A stretch of 64,000 nt of DNA from Prosthecobacter sp. (lineage in GTDB: Bacteria > Verrucomicrobiota > Verrucomicrobiia > Verrucomicrobiales > Verrucomicrobiaceae): positions 1 to 64,000 of the forward strand of contig JAIPJY010000039.1 of the NCBI GenBank assembly GCA_021733925.1, in the 5' to 3' direction. Position 1 is the stretch's first letter, and each line of letters opens with the position of its first letter. The position numbers and the translations under genes are program-made. Positions 52,749-60,443 of the stretch are shown here, piece after piece. The notes under the pieces were generated by a model. That model saw nothing but the letters and a program-made list of their open reading frames with translations, had not been told where the DNA came from and did not search any database.

Positions 52749-53017
52749 AAGCAGTGGCTGTTCGAGACAAATCGAATGCCGCCGCAGGCAGCATGCCCCG
52801 TGCAGACCCCGGGGCCGGATAGGTACGGTGCCACGCGGCGGGATTTCTCATCATCGGTATGAAAGGTCAAAGATGGGGGAAATCGTCCGCTTCGGGGCGG
52901 CTTGCGGCTGGGAAGGGGCTTTTGCGGGTGCGGGGTCGTGCCGGTGCAGGGTGTGGCGACTAAATAATATAATACCACGATCAATTGAAAACAGGTCTGT
53001 ATCTCAGCAATGAATCC

Positions 53018-53095
53018 ACCACAGAGGCACGATGAGCGCAGAGATCTGAAGCCGGTCTTGATGGCAAACCTCTGTGTCCATCGTGCCTCTGTGGT
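53018..53095. repeat. Inverted repeat ACCACAGAGGCACGATG
   Basis: ACCACAGAGGCACGATG (53018-53034) and CATCGTGCCTCTGTGGT (53079-53095) are perfect 17-bp arms, 44 nt apart. This class of repeat is common between verrucomicrobial genes (from memory). Apart from this, the gap 52749-53300 holds only the fragments listed next. Confidence 0.85.
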
Positions 53096-53162
53096 TAAAA
53101 ACAGGCCCCCTTCTGTCCAGACCCCTTTTTTAACTGCTCATGATATAAGATACCACAAGATC

Positions 53163-53190
53163 AGATGCCAGGAATGATTGGCACTCAGTC
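53163..53190 (-). repeat. Reverse copy of the GAGTGCCATTCATG family
   Basis: On the minus strand it reads TTGACTGAGTGCCAATCATT then CCTGGC, similar to the copy at 26141. No partner end is found in the gap. Confidence 0.55.
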
Positions 53191-53232
53191 AAGCCGGGTT
53201 GTCGTTCAATTTGCAGGTGGTGTCGTGACTAC

Positions 53233-53287
53233 ATGGAAGCTTTCTGTGATCTGCGGGGATTTGTGCCGCTCCACCAACCCGCCGCTG
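53233..53287 (-). pseudogene. Fragment of a LysR (nhaR-like) gene
   Basis: On the minus strand it encodes SGGLVERHKSPQITESF, which matches SGELVERHKFPQIKESF near the C-terminus of the LysR gene at 56841-57743. The DNA is also alike (GAAGCTTTCTGTGATCTGCG against GAAGCTTTCTTTGATCTGGG). It is too short and degraded to work. It is the remnant of a former copy (see the duplication finding). Confidence 0.75.
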
Positions 53288-53300
53288 ATTCCTCGCGGCC

Positions 53301-55769
53301 TCAGAACTTATAGCCCACGCGCACACTGCCAAACTGCGCGGTCAGGTTGTTCCGGAAGATCTGCGTCTGGTAGTTCAGCAGCAGGCTCAGAGTCGGTGTG
53401 AACTGAAAGTTAATGCCTCCGCCCAGCACCATGTAGTCCTGCCCGGGTGACTGGTGCCCGCCCGTTGCGGTGAAGGGGGCGTTGATCAGGGTCACGCTGG
53501 TGCCGTTGTTGCGCACGTTCTGCCGCTCATAGCTGAGCCGCACCTGCGGGGTGATCACGGCCCAGTCGGTGGTGATTTTCTTGGAGACCGACCAGCCCAC
53601 GCGGGTGACCAGCGATTCAAAGGTCTGCCGTGCAAAGCTCAGCGCTGCTGGCCCGCCGCCGGTCTCGCTGTAACCCTCCACGGTGCCATGCAGGTAGTCC
53701 ACTCCGACAAATGGACCCATCACCAGCGTGTTGTTTTGAAAGCGGAGGCTGTAGCCGGTGTTGAACTGCAGGGAGTTCGTGTACGTCGTCGTGGAGCCCT
53801 GGGCGGCGGCGAAGCCGAAGCCTGGATTGCGCGAGGTGCCCATGTTGTAGTCGCCAAAGGTGTAGAGCAGGTTGCACCACACGTTTTTGCGCACGTAGGA
53901 GAGGTAGGCGGAGAGGGCGGGGCCCTCGAGATCCACGCTGCCGAGGCCGTTGGTGTAGTTCTGCTTGCTCTGGAGGTAGGAGAACGCAAAACCGAGCGTC
54001 ATGCCGCGCGACACGTGCCTCTCGATCCCCACGCCGGAGGCCCAGGCATCCACCTGCACGCCGGCCTGCTTGTTGATGGGGCTCAGCCGCACGTTGCCAT
54101 AGTTCACCGTGGCAAAGGCCTGCCACTGCCGTGATGGCTTGATGCGCCTTGCCATCGCGCTGTCCGGCCCGTCGCCCTGGCCCATCACCACGCCGACATC
54201 CATGCTGGCGGAGATGCTGCCATCACCGCCCTCATCATCACTTTCCTCCCCACCGCCTGCGCGCAGGATGAAGAGGTGGTTGTTGATGTCATTGGTCACG
54301 GTCCCGTTGCCTGCGATCAGCACCTGACTTTCTGCATTGGCAAAGGGCAGCCCAGAGTCTGTGGCGGACATTTCCGGGCGGTAATCCGCGATGCTGTAGA
54401 TGCCCGTCGTCTGGTCAAAGGTGCCGCTGAATCCCGTGGCAAGGCCAAGGGAGCTGTCATCCACCGCGAGGGTGCCGGTGATGCTGCCTGCTCCGCCGTT
54501 CAGATCGACCAACTGCCACTGATCGCCGCCGGCGTAGCTCGTCATTGCATTGGGATTCCCGATCACCAGCGTGCCGCCGGCGCTGGCATCCAGCGTGCCA
54601 TTCAGGCTGAGCTGATCCGCCGCTGTGGCGATGCCCGTGTTGTCGCCGAGGCCGGCCCCGGTGAAGAGATCCACCCGCAGCATGCTGCCGGACCCCATGA
54701 CGATGCTGCCGGTGCCGGAGGTGGTGAGGGACAGCACCGCAGCGCCGGCGATCACGCTGGGATCTCCCACGCTGATCGCGCCATTGGCAAAGATGGACTG
54801 GTCTGCCGCCATCTGCACCGCACCGTCTCCGGCCAGTGTCCCTGCGGCGTCGATGGTCAAGGCCCCGCCACCCGCGAGGATGACGCTGTTGTTCACGGAC
54901 AGCACGCTGTTCACCGCCGTGGTGGTATTTACGTTCAGCGTCTGCGCCCCGGCGGAGGAGATGCCCGTGGCGCTGTTGATCGTGAGGCTGTTGATGGTGA
55001 AGGCCGCATCGAGGTTGGTGTTCACCTGGTTGGCCGCGCCCGTGGCGGCAAAGGTGATGTCGTCCGCCGCCGTGGGCGTCGCAAGGGTGGGCGTTCCTGT
55101 GGCATCGCTCGCCCAGTTGTTCCCGGTCCAGGTGCTGTCCGTGCCGCCGAGCCAGTGCGTCGCAGCCAGCCCTGAAGCGGCGGTGATGGTGATGGTGAAG
55201 CGGCGGATGTTTCCCGTGTCATCTATAAAGAAGTCCTGCGCCTTGAGCATCCAGGTGCCGTTGGCCAGCTCTCCGATGAAGGTGGCCAGCGGAGTGTCCG
55301 GCGCAAAAGTCCCGGTAAAGGGGGCGTCTCCGCTCGTCAGGGACTGGATGCTCGTGGCCGCCGCATCATCCAGCACCGTCTGCGCAAAGTTCTGGCCTGC
55401 GCTGCCGACCTGGTCGATCAGCAGCACCTCGGTGCTGGCAGGCGAGATCAGCGAGATCTTCAGGTCGCCCACAAAGGTATGGTCCAGGCCCACGTCAGCG
55501 GGGAATGCGTCGGGAGCGGAATCGCCATCGAAGCGGAAGGTCACATTCGTGATCACATCCAAGGCGCCAAAACCCGACACATCGATCGAAGCAAAGGCGG
55601 GCGCACCGGCAATATCCTCGCCTGTGCTATCAGGAATGGGCACGGCCGGACTGGTGTAGGAAAAGGACAGGGTCGTGGAGGCCAGAGTCAGGCAGGGGGC
55701 TGCCAGCACCGCCAGAGCGGCGAGACTCAGGGAAACGAAGCGGCGTGGAGCGCGGACACGGGGCGTCAT
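53301..55769 (-). CDS. Autotransporter with a P/homo B-like domain
   Basis: An 822-residue outer-membrane protein. The signal peptide (SLAALAVLAAPCLTLAST) ends near residue 31. Residues 35-200 resemble the P domain of proprotein convertases (DLKISLISPASTEVLLIDQV, GNIRRFTITITA). Residues 200-500 are Gly/Ala/Thr-rich passenger repeats (LTINSATGISSAGAQTLNVN). The last 280 residues are an autotransporter beta-barrel: WQAFATVNYGNVRLS, YLSYVRKNVWCNLLYTFGDY and the terminal LTAQFGSVRVGYKF, ending in Phe. It is probably a surface protein; its ligand is unknown. Confidence 0.9.
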   Translation of the reverse strand: MTPRVRAPRRFVSLSLAALAVLAAPCLTLASTTLSFSYTSPAVPIPDSTGEDIAGAPAFASIDVSGFGALDVITNVTFRFDGDSAPDAFPADVGLDHTFVGDLKISLISPASTEVLLIDQVGSAGQNFAQTVLDDAAATSIQSLTSGDAPFTGTFAPDTPLATFIGELANGTWMLKAQDFFIDDTGNIRRFTITITAASGLAATHWLGGTDSTWTGNNWASDATGTPTLATPTAADDITFAATGAANQVNTNLDAAFTINSLTINSATGISSAGAQTLNVNTTTAVNSVLSVNNSVILAGGGALTIDAAGTLAGDGAVQMAADQSIFANGAISVGDPSVIAGAAVLSLTTSGTGSIVMGSGSMLRVDLFTGAGLGDNTGIATAADQLSLNGTLDASAGGTLVIGNPNAMTSYAGGDQWQLVDLNGGAGSITGTLAVDDSSLGLATGFSGTFDQTTGIYSIADYRPEMSATDSGLPFANAESQVLIAGNGTVTNDINNHLFILRAGGGEESDDEGGDGSISASMDVGVVMGQGDGPDSAMARRIKPSRQWQAFATVNYGNVRLSPINKQAGVQVDAWASGVGIERHVSRGMTLGFAFSYLQSKQNYTNGLGSVDLEGPALSAYLSYVRKNVWCNLLYTFGDYNMGTSRNPGFGFAAAQGSTTTYTNSLQFNTGYSLRFQNNTLVMGPFVGVDYLHGTVEGYSETGGGPAALSFARQTFESLVTRVGWSVSKKITTDWAVITPQVRLSYERQNVRNNGTSVTLINAPFTATGGHQSPGQDYMVLGGGINFQFTPTLSLLLNYQTQIFRNNLTAQFGSVRVGYKF

Positions 55770-56189
55770 GGGGTAATTCGGGTTTGGGGAGTGGAACCTG
55801 GGGGATCATCCAGACCCGATCAAAACCCCTTTGGCAGCCATCCGTTACAGTGCGGTGGGAGGGCTGCGCCAGATGACTCTGAGCTGCATCGTTATGATCT
55901 TCATCCGGCGGCAGGGGAGCGTGTGGGAAGGCCCCCACGCCACCGTCTCCGGCCAGGCGGCAGCCTGTTTAATCACTCATTCAGCCTGAACAATAAAAAC
56001 TGCATTTCTAGAGTCTGAAATTGCCTTTAGATAAGAAGTGCCGTGCTTTGTTTTTTATAAGCAATCCGTTTTCAAGGCGTGATATCTCGCGGCTGCCTGA
56101 CTTATGTTGCGCAGGGAGGACATGCGACGACCTGTGGAAAAAGTGGCCCCCCTCAGACAGCGAACCGCCTCACGCGGTACCCACCGCCG

Positions 56190-56365
56190 CCTCACAGGCA
56201 GCCGATCTCACCCGCGCCCGCTATGACAGCGGCACGGTAGGCTGCCTCGAATTCCTCGATGCCGAACGCACCCGCCTGCAGACCGAACACCAGGCTAATC
56301 AGGCCACTGCGCAGCGCTTTATTGCTACGGTGAGGTTGGTGAAGGCGATGGGTGGCGGGTGGTGA
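56190..56365 (+). pseudogene. Truncated 3' end of the RND outer-membrane channel gene
   Basis: It encodes ASQAADLTRARYDSGTVGCL then EFLDAERTRLQTEHQANQA, ending RLVKAMGGGW, against ASQAAELTRARYDSGTVGYL and KAMGGGW at the end of the gene at 49350-50756. It has no start of its own; a frame open from 56021 begins with unrelated residues. The large repeat array that follows also follows the intact gene, so this is a duplicated gene end. Confidence 0.85.
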
Positions 56366-56375
56366 AAATCAAGCG

Positions 56376-56832
56376 TCGATGGGTATGCGATGCCTTTATT
56401 GACAGGATTAACAGAATTGCAGAATTTCAGGATTGCAGCAGCAGAGTTGTTCACTCGCAGAAGCAGGTATTTAATCGGCACGAAACAAATCGGCCCCCAC
56501 ATTGGCACTGCAGAAGAAATAATCCTGCATCATTCTGTCATATTGTTAATCCTGTCTAAAACCACCACCAAGCCACCCACCAACACGCCCCTTCGCCCTG
56601 CGCTCACTCTCACGGTCCGGGCAAATCCTCCTCAGTGATCATGCGGTGCCATCTTTGACAGGATTAACAGAATTCCAAGATTTCAGGATTTAATCCAAAT
56701 GATTCTGCACTCGCAAAGCAGGCTTTTAAACCACCCGAAACACATCGGACGCACAGCCACCTTCAGAAAAAAATCCTGAAATTCTGCCATCTTGTTAATC
56801 CTGTCTAAAACCACCACCAAGTCACCCACCAA
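56376..56832. repeat. TTGACAGGATTAACAGAATT dispersed repeat, copy E (two units)
   Basis: Forward arms near 56400 and 56657, reverse arms near 56520 and 56773, with the same spacer (CCACCAAGCCACCCACCAAC). It follows the truncated OMF copy exactly as copy D follows the intact gene. No gene inside. Confidence 0.9.
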
Positions 56833-56840
56833 CACTCCTT

Positions 56841-57743
56841 TCACCCACCACCCACGCGCCTCCGCTCAATCTTCGGGTTCATCAGCTCCCGCAAAATCAA
56901 ATTCGGAAACCGCCGGCTCGGGGTGATGGCGTAGAAGCTTTCTTTGATCTGGGGGAATTTGTGGCGCTCCACGAGTTCGCCGCTTTCGAGCTCGTCTTTG
57001 ACGACGACGGGGGGGACGAGAGTCACGCCGTGGGTTTCGCGGGCCATGAGGCGGAGCATGGCCATGTCATCCACTTCGGCGGCGATGATGGGACGGATGC
57101 CGGTCTGATCCATCAGCACGTCAAACGCGGTGCGGATGCTGCTTTCGAGACTGGGCAGGACGATGGGCACGGTGCGCAGGTCGGCGGGAAAGCGGAAGGG
57201 CTTCATGCCGCGCTTTTTATGGCCCACGAGGCTGACGGCCTGCTCATCCAGCAGGTGGCTGTGCCAGCCTGTTTCGGTATCGCGGCGGACGGGGGTGTTG
57301 GAGAGCACGACGTCCAGCGTGTGGGTTTGCAGCTGGGCCAAAAGCTCGCGCAGGCTGCCGGAGTGGATGACGAGCTCCACGTCATCGCGCGGGATGAGCG
57401 GGCGCAGGAAGCTGAGCTGGAAATTGCGGGAGAGATTGGACGCAGCACCCACGCGCAGGAGGCCACGGCTGCGGCCAGCGCGGTTTTTCAGCAGGTCGGT
57501 GAGTTCCTCGCCGCTGTGGAAGATGGCATGGGCATACTCCAGCGCGATGCGTCCGGCTTCGGTCAGAACCAGTGTCTTGTGCTTTCGCTCAAACAGGAGC
57601 TGGCCGAGGCTTTCCTCAAGACTGCGCAGCTGCACACTCAGTGCGGACTGAGAGAGCTTCAGGTGCTTGGCCGCCTTGGTCAGACTTCCTTCGGTGGCGA
57701 TGGCACGGAAGTAGCGTAAATGATGGTAGTTTAGAAATCCCAT
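56841..57743 (-). CDS. LysR-family regulator (NhaR-like), divergent from carbonic anhydrase
   Basis: A 300-residue LysR-type regulator. The winged helix has MGFLNYHHLRYFRAIATEGS, LTKAAKHLKLSQSALSVQLR and SLEESLGQLLFERKHKTLVL. The effector domain has LRVGAASNLSRNFQLSFLRP and VVLSNTPVRRDTETGWHSHL. The start at ATG 57743 (MGFLNYHHL) matches NhaR-type regulators. It is divergent from the carbonic anhydrase gene with an 83-bp gap that holds a palindrome. A decayed piece of the same gene lies at 53233-53287. Confidence 0.85.
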   Translation of the reverse strand: MGFLNYHHLRYFRAIATEGSLTKAAKHLKLSQSALSVQLRSLEESLGQLLFERKHKTLVLTEAGRIALEYAHAIFHSGEELTDLLKNRAGRSRGLLRVGAASNLSRNFQLSFLRPLIPRDDVELVIHSGSLRELLAQLQTHTLDVVLSNTPVRRDTETGWHSHLLDEQAVSLVGHKKRGMKPFRFPADLRTVPIVLPSLESSIRTAFDVLMDQTGIRPIIAAEVDDMAMLRLMARETHGVTLVPPVVVKDELESGELVERHKFPQIKESFYAITPSRRFPNLILRELMNPKIERRRVGGG

Positions 57744-57775
57744 GATCTCACATTTAGCAAAGCGAACGATGTGTG

Positions 57776-57791
57776 CCAATTCTTGAATTGG
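57776..57791. promoter_or_regulatory. Palindromic site between LysR and carbonic anhydrase genes
   Basis: CCAATTCTTGAATTGG is a perfect 16-bp dyad (two 7-bp arms around TT), 33 bp before the LysR start and 36 bp before the anhydrase start. It fits a LysR-type operator for both genes. Confidence 0.5.
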
Positions 57792-57826
57792 AACGAATCG
57801 TCTTTCTGGCGCATGAAAGCAGCCGT

Positions 57827-58744
57827 ATGACCCCGACTCCCATGAAACGTGTCTCCATCATCTGCGAAGCGACCCTCGAGGAGCGCGTGGTCGAACTCCT
57901 GCACGAAATCGGTGCCCAGGGCCACATGGCTGTGCCTGTGCGCGGCATTGGCAATCAAGGAGAAGGCAGCGCGGAAATTTCTGAAACCGACCAGGTGCAG
58001 ATCGAGGTGGTGCTGGATCCAGCCATGGCCGAGATCCTCCTCCAGCGGCTGCAGAGCGACTTCTTTGCCGCCCATGTCATGACCGCCTACGAGAGCGATG
58101 TGCAGGAAGAGCCCGAAGAAAGCCACGTGACCACGGAGGAGGAGCAGGCCCGGCTCACGCCCGATGAAGTGCTGCAGCAGTTTAAAGACGGCAACAGGCG
58201 CTTTCGCAGCGGCCAGGTGACGCGCCGCAATCACCGCGAGCAGGTGCGCAAGTCGGCGCCCGGCCAATACCCCAAGGCGGTGGTGCTGAGCTGCCTGGAC
58301 AGCCGCGTCCCGGTGGAGGACGTCTTTGATCAGGGCATCGGCGATGTCTTCGTGGGCCGTGTCGCGGGGAACCTGGTGAATGAAGATCTGCTGGGCAGCA
58401 TGGAGTTTGCCTGCAAGGTGGCCGGTGCGAAATTGATCCTCGTCATGGGCCACCAGCACTGCGGTGCGATCCGTGGGGCCATCGATGACGTGAAACTCGG
58501 CAATCTCACCACCCTGCTGGCCAAGATCAAACCCGCCGTGGCCCTGAGCGAGGATTTCGATGGCGAGAAGACCTCGGCGAACCCGCTTTACATGAGGCGC
58601 GTGGCCAAAAACAACGTGCGGGTTGCTGTCGCGACCATCCGCACGCAGAGCCCCATCCTCAAAGAGATGGAGGACCTGGGCCAGATCAAGATCGTGGGTG
58701 CTTTCTACCGGCTGACGGATGGCACGCTGGAGTTCATTGATTGA
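57827..58744 (+). CDS. Beta-carbonic anhydrase fused to a PII-like domain
   Basis: A 305-residue protein. Residues 6-90 look like a PII-type regulator (MKRVSIICEATLEERVVELL, then IETDQVQIEVVLDPAM-like strands and LLQRLQSDFFAAHVMTAYES). A linker with charged residues follows (QEEPEESHVTTEEEQ). Residues 115-305 are a beta-carbonic anhydrase: CLDSRVPVEDVF (Cys, Asp, Arg of the zinc/dyad site) and VMGHQHCGAIRGA (zinc His and Cys), then FYRLTDGTLEF. It converts CO2 and bicarbonate; the PII-like part could sense a nucleotide or bicarbonate state. The start is uncertain between 57827 and 57842. It is divergent from a LysR gene. Confidence 0.85.
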   Translation: MTPTPMKRVSIICEATLEERVVELLHEIGAQGHMAVPVRGIGNQGEGSAEISETDQVQIEVVLDPAMAEILLQRLQSDFFAAHVMTAYESDVQEEPEESHVTTEEEQARLTPDEVLQQFKDGNRRFRSGQVTRRNHREQVRKSAPGQYPKAVVLSCLDSRVPVEDVFDQGIGDVFVGRVAGNLVNEDLLGSMEFACKVAGAKLILVMGHQHCGAIRGAIDDVKLGNLTTLLAKIKPAVALSEDFDGEKTSANPLYMRRVAKNNVRVAVATIRTQSPILKEMEDLGQIKIVGAFYRLTDGTLEFID

Positions 58745-59027
58745 ACTGGAACGGAGAGATCTGACATCAGGCCGCACGCAGCAGGGAGTCGATCACTGAG
58801 AAGCTGTCTTGATTTCAATGATACAATTGGGTTGGCACACCCAATGCCATTGGTTGGCGCGTGGGTTCATTAAATGAAATGGTTGTGCGGCAAGTCTCCA
58901 CCAAATGACCGGCAACCTTTTTCCATTCCAGCCCACTCAGGCATTAATCTATTTTGAACTGGATTCTCTTCAAACTCACCGGCGGTCTGAGTTGTCAAAA
59001 GATTCAATAGACGCATTCATGGTCTGA

Positions 59028-59055
59028 TTGACAATTGAGCTTGCAGGCCTAGTAT
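59028..59055 (+). promoter_or_regulatory. Possible sigma70-type promoter
   Basis: TTGACA (59028-59033), 16 bp, TAGTAT (59050-59055). It sits 8 bp before the frame at 59063. The remaining gap 58745-59027 has no gene. Confidence 0.45.
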
Positions 59056-59062
59056 TTGGATC

Positions 59063-59416
59063 TTGGCCAAGCACTTCAGCCTTAAAATCGCGCAACGATT
59101 TTTGCTAACCTCCGCACTGTTGCTGGTCCTTGCAACACTTCGGGTTTGGTCTGCTGTTCCCGCGCCGATTGATTTTGCCGGGTTCCAAAAGAATCGAGGC
59201 TCAGAAGCGGTGTTGTACCTTGGCGGGGAGGGGAGTCTAAGGAGTCTTGGACTGACTCAATTAGCCAAGGAATTCCAGGCTGGAAATTCTGATTCCACCT
59301 GCAAAGCATTCCATGCTGTCAGTTTTCTTCGCAAGAGAGCCAAACATGCATTGCTTGTGGTGGAGCGTTGTGGGGAGGTGTTGAACCGAGGTCCTCCGAT
59401 CCGAGAACACCTCTGA
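59063..59416 (+). CDS. Possible small secreted protein
   Basis: A 117-residue frame starting at TTG. It has a basic start and a hydrophobic stretch (FLLTSALLLVLATLRVWSAV), as in a signal peptide, followed by FAGFQKNRGSEAVLYLGGEG. The C-terminal half is plausible but not recognised. The TTG start lies at the expected transcription start, so it is leaderless if real. Confidence 0.35.
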   Translation: MAKHFSLKIAQRFLLTSALLLVLATLRVWSAVPAPIDFAGFQKNRGSEAVLYLGGEGSLRSLGLTQLAKEFQAGNSDSTCKAFHAVSFLRKRAKHALLVVERCGEVLNRGPPIREHL

Positions 59417-59583
59417 TTGATCACCGGCGTGGCTTCGTGACCTCTTGTGTCGCAGCCATGGATTCCACTGCGCAAACTCGGAAGGCACTTCTGAGGCCTG
59501 AACGTGCATGCGTCCCTATTGGGCGCTGGAGGCCGGTCATCGTTTTTCTTCAAGTTAGGTGTGCAAGTTAACCTCTATTTTTT

Positions 59584-59742
59584 ATGAACGATACTATTCT
59601 ACTGATTTTGCGATGTGCTTTGGGAGTAACAGGAGTGTGGATGGTTTGGCTGATCATTGATACCTTCTGGGGCAAGCATAAGGAAGATATCCCAGACGAC
59701 GATTCTGCTGGCAAAAGTGATCCGGACTCCATGGATAAGTAA
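59584..59742 (+). CDS. Short single-pass membrane peptide (52 residues)
   Basis: The frame reads MNDTILLILRCALGVTGVWM then VWLIIDTFWGKHKEDIPDDD, ending SAGKSDPDSMDK. Residues 5-25 form one hydrophobic helix, and the tail is Asp/Lys-rich. No ribosome site is clear, but the helix-plus-acidic-tail pattern is typical of real small membrane proteins. The function is unknown. Confidence 0.5.
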   Translation: MNDTILLILRCALGVTGVWMVWLIIDTFWGKHKEDIPDDDSAGKSDPDSMDK

Positions 59743-59949
59743 GTCCTGAGCGGTAACCCATGCATCGGCGATTCCACGGTAGGAGTCGTCGATGCAGCGC
59801 GCCCAGTATTGGGAATGGAAGGGGAGGGGGCGCAATGGTAGAGTCCGAATGCACAGCCTCACATGCAACCGCCGGACGCAGACCGTCACTTGTGCGGCGA
59901 TCTCCATGAGATTGCAGCCGAATCGTGCCCAGCGTGGGACGAGAAAATG

Positions 59950-60312
59950 TCTGGCAAGAATGGCACTCGGTTAAGGGTGTCATTCGTGGATTTTGGGAGC
60001 TGGCGGCGCGCTCTTGGCGCGGCGGCGTTTATTGCAGCCGCTGCTGGCAGGCGCAGTATGTGGCGGAATTCTGGGTTTGCTTCCCGGTCGGCCGCATGCC
60101 GACCCAGGGAAGCACTCGCCAAGGCTTCCTTCTTCGCTCTACGAGCTTCGTAGGACACGCGGCATCCCTGGGCTATATTACGCAGCCCTTTCAGGGCTGG
60201 TGTGGCGCGGGGCGGAGTGGTGGAAGAAAGGTATTCCAGCAAGAAAGCGCCAAGTGCCTAGAGTCACGGACTGGTGACAACCTGCCTCAACCGAGTGCCA
60301 TTCATGACTGGC
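59950..60312. mobile_element. MITE-like element with inverted GAGTGCCATTCATG ends
   Basis: The left end TCTGGCAAGAATGGCACTCG (59950-59969) and the right end CCTCAACCGAGTGCCATTCA (60285-60304) are inverted copies of the GAGTGCCATTCATG family with about 17 bp of matching sequence. The interior (about 300 bp) holds no gene but has CTACGAGCTTCGTAG and GCCCTTTCAGGGC hairpins. It may be mobilised in trans by the insertion sequence whose end lies at 121-147. The whole gap 59743-60443 has no other gene. Confidence 0.6.
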
Positions 60313-60443
60313 ACCTTTTCTTCAAGTGCGTGGTGGCAGGGTTTTGCAAGGTCGGATGCAGAACGGTTTTCAACTGCTCATGGTGGCATATTAACTTGTG
60401 GTATTATATCTTTCGCTTCGACCGGTTCTGCATTCCCCCGCCG

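Noticed and set aside
56021-56189. N-terminal part of the open frame leading into the OMF fragment
   Set aside because: The residues do not resemble OMF or any family; it is a chance frame joined to a gene remnant.
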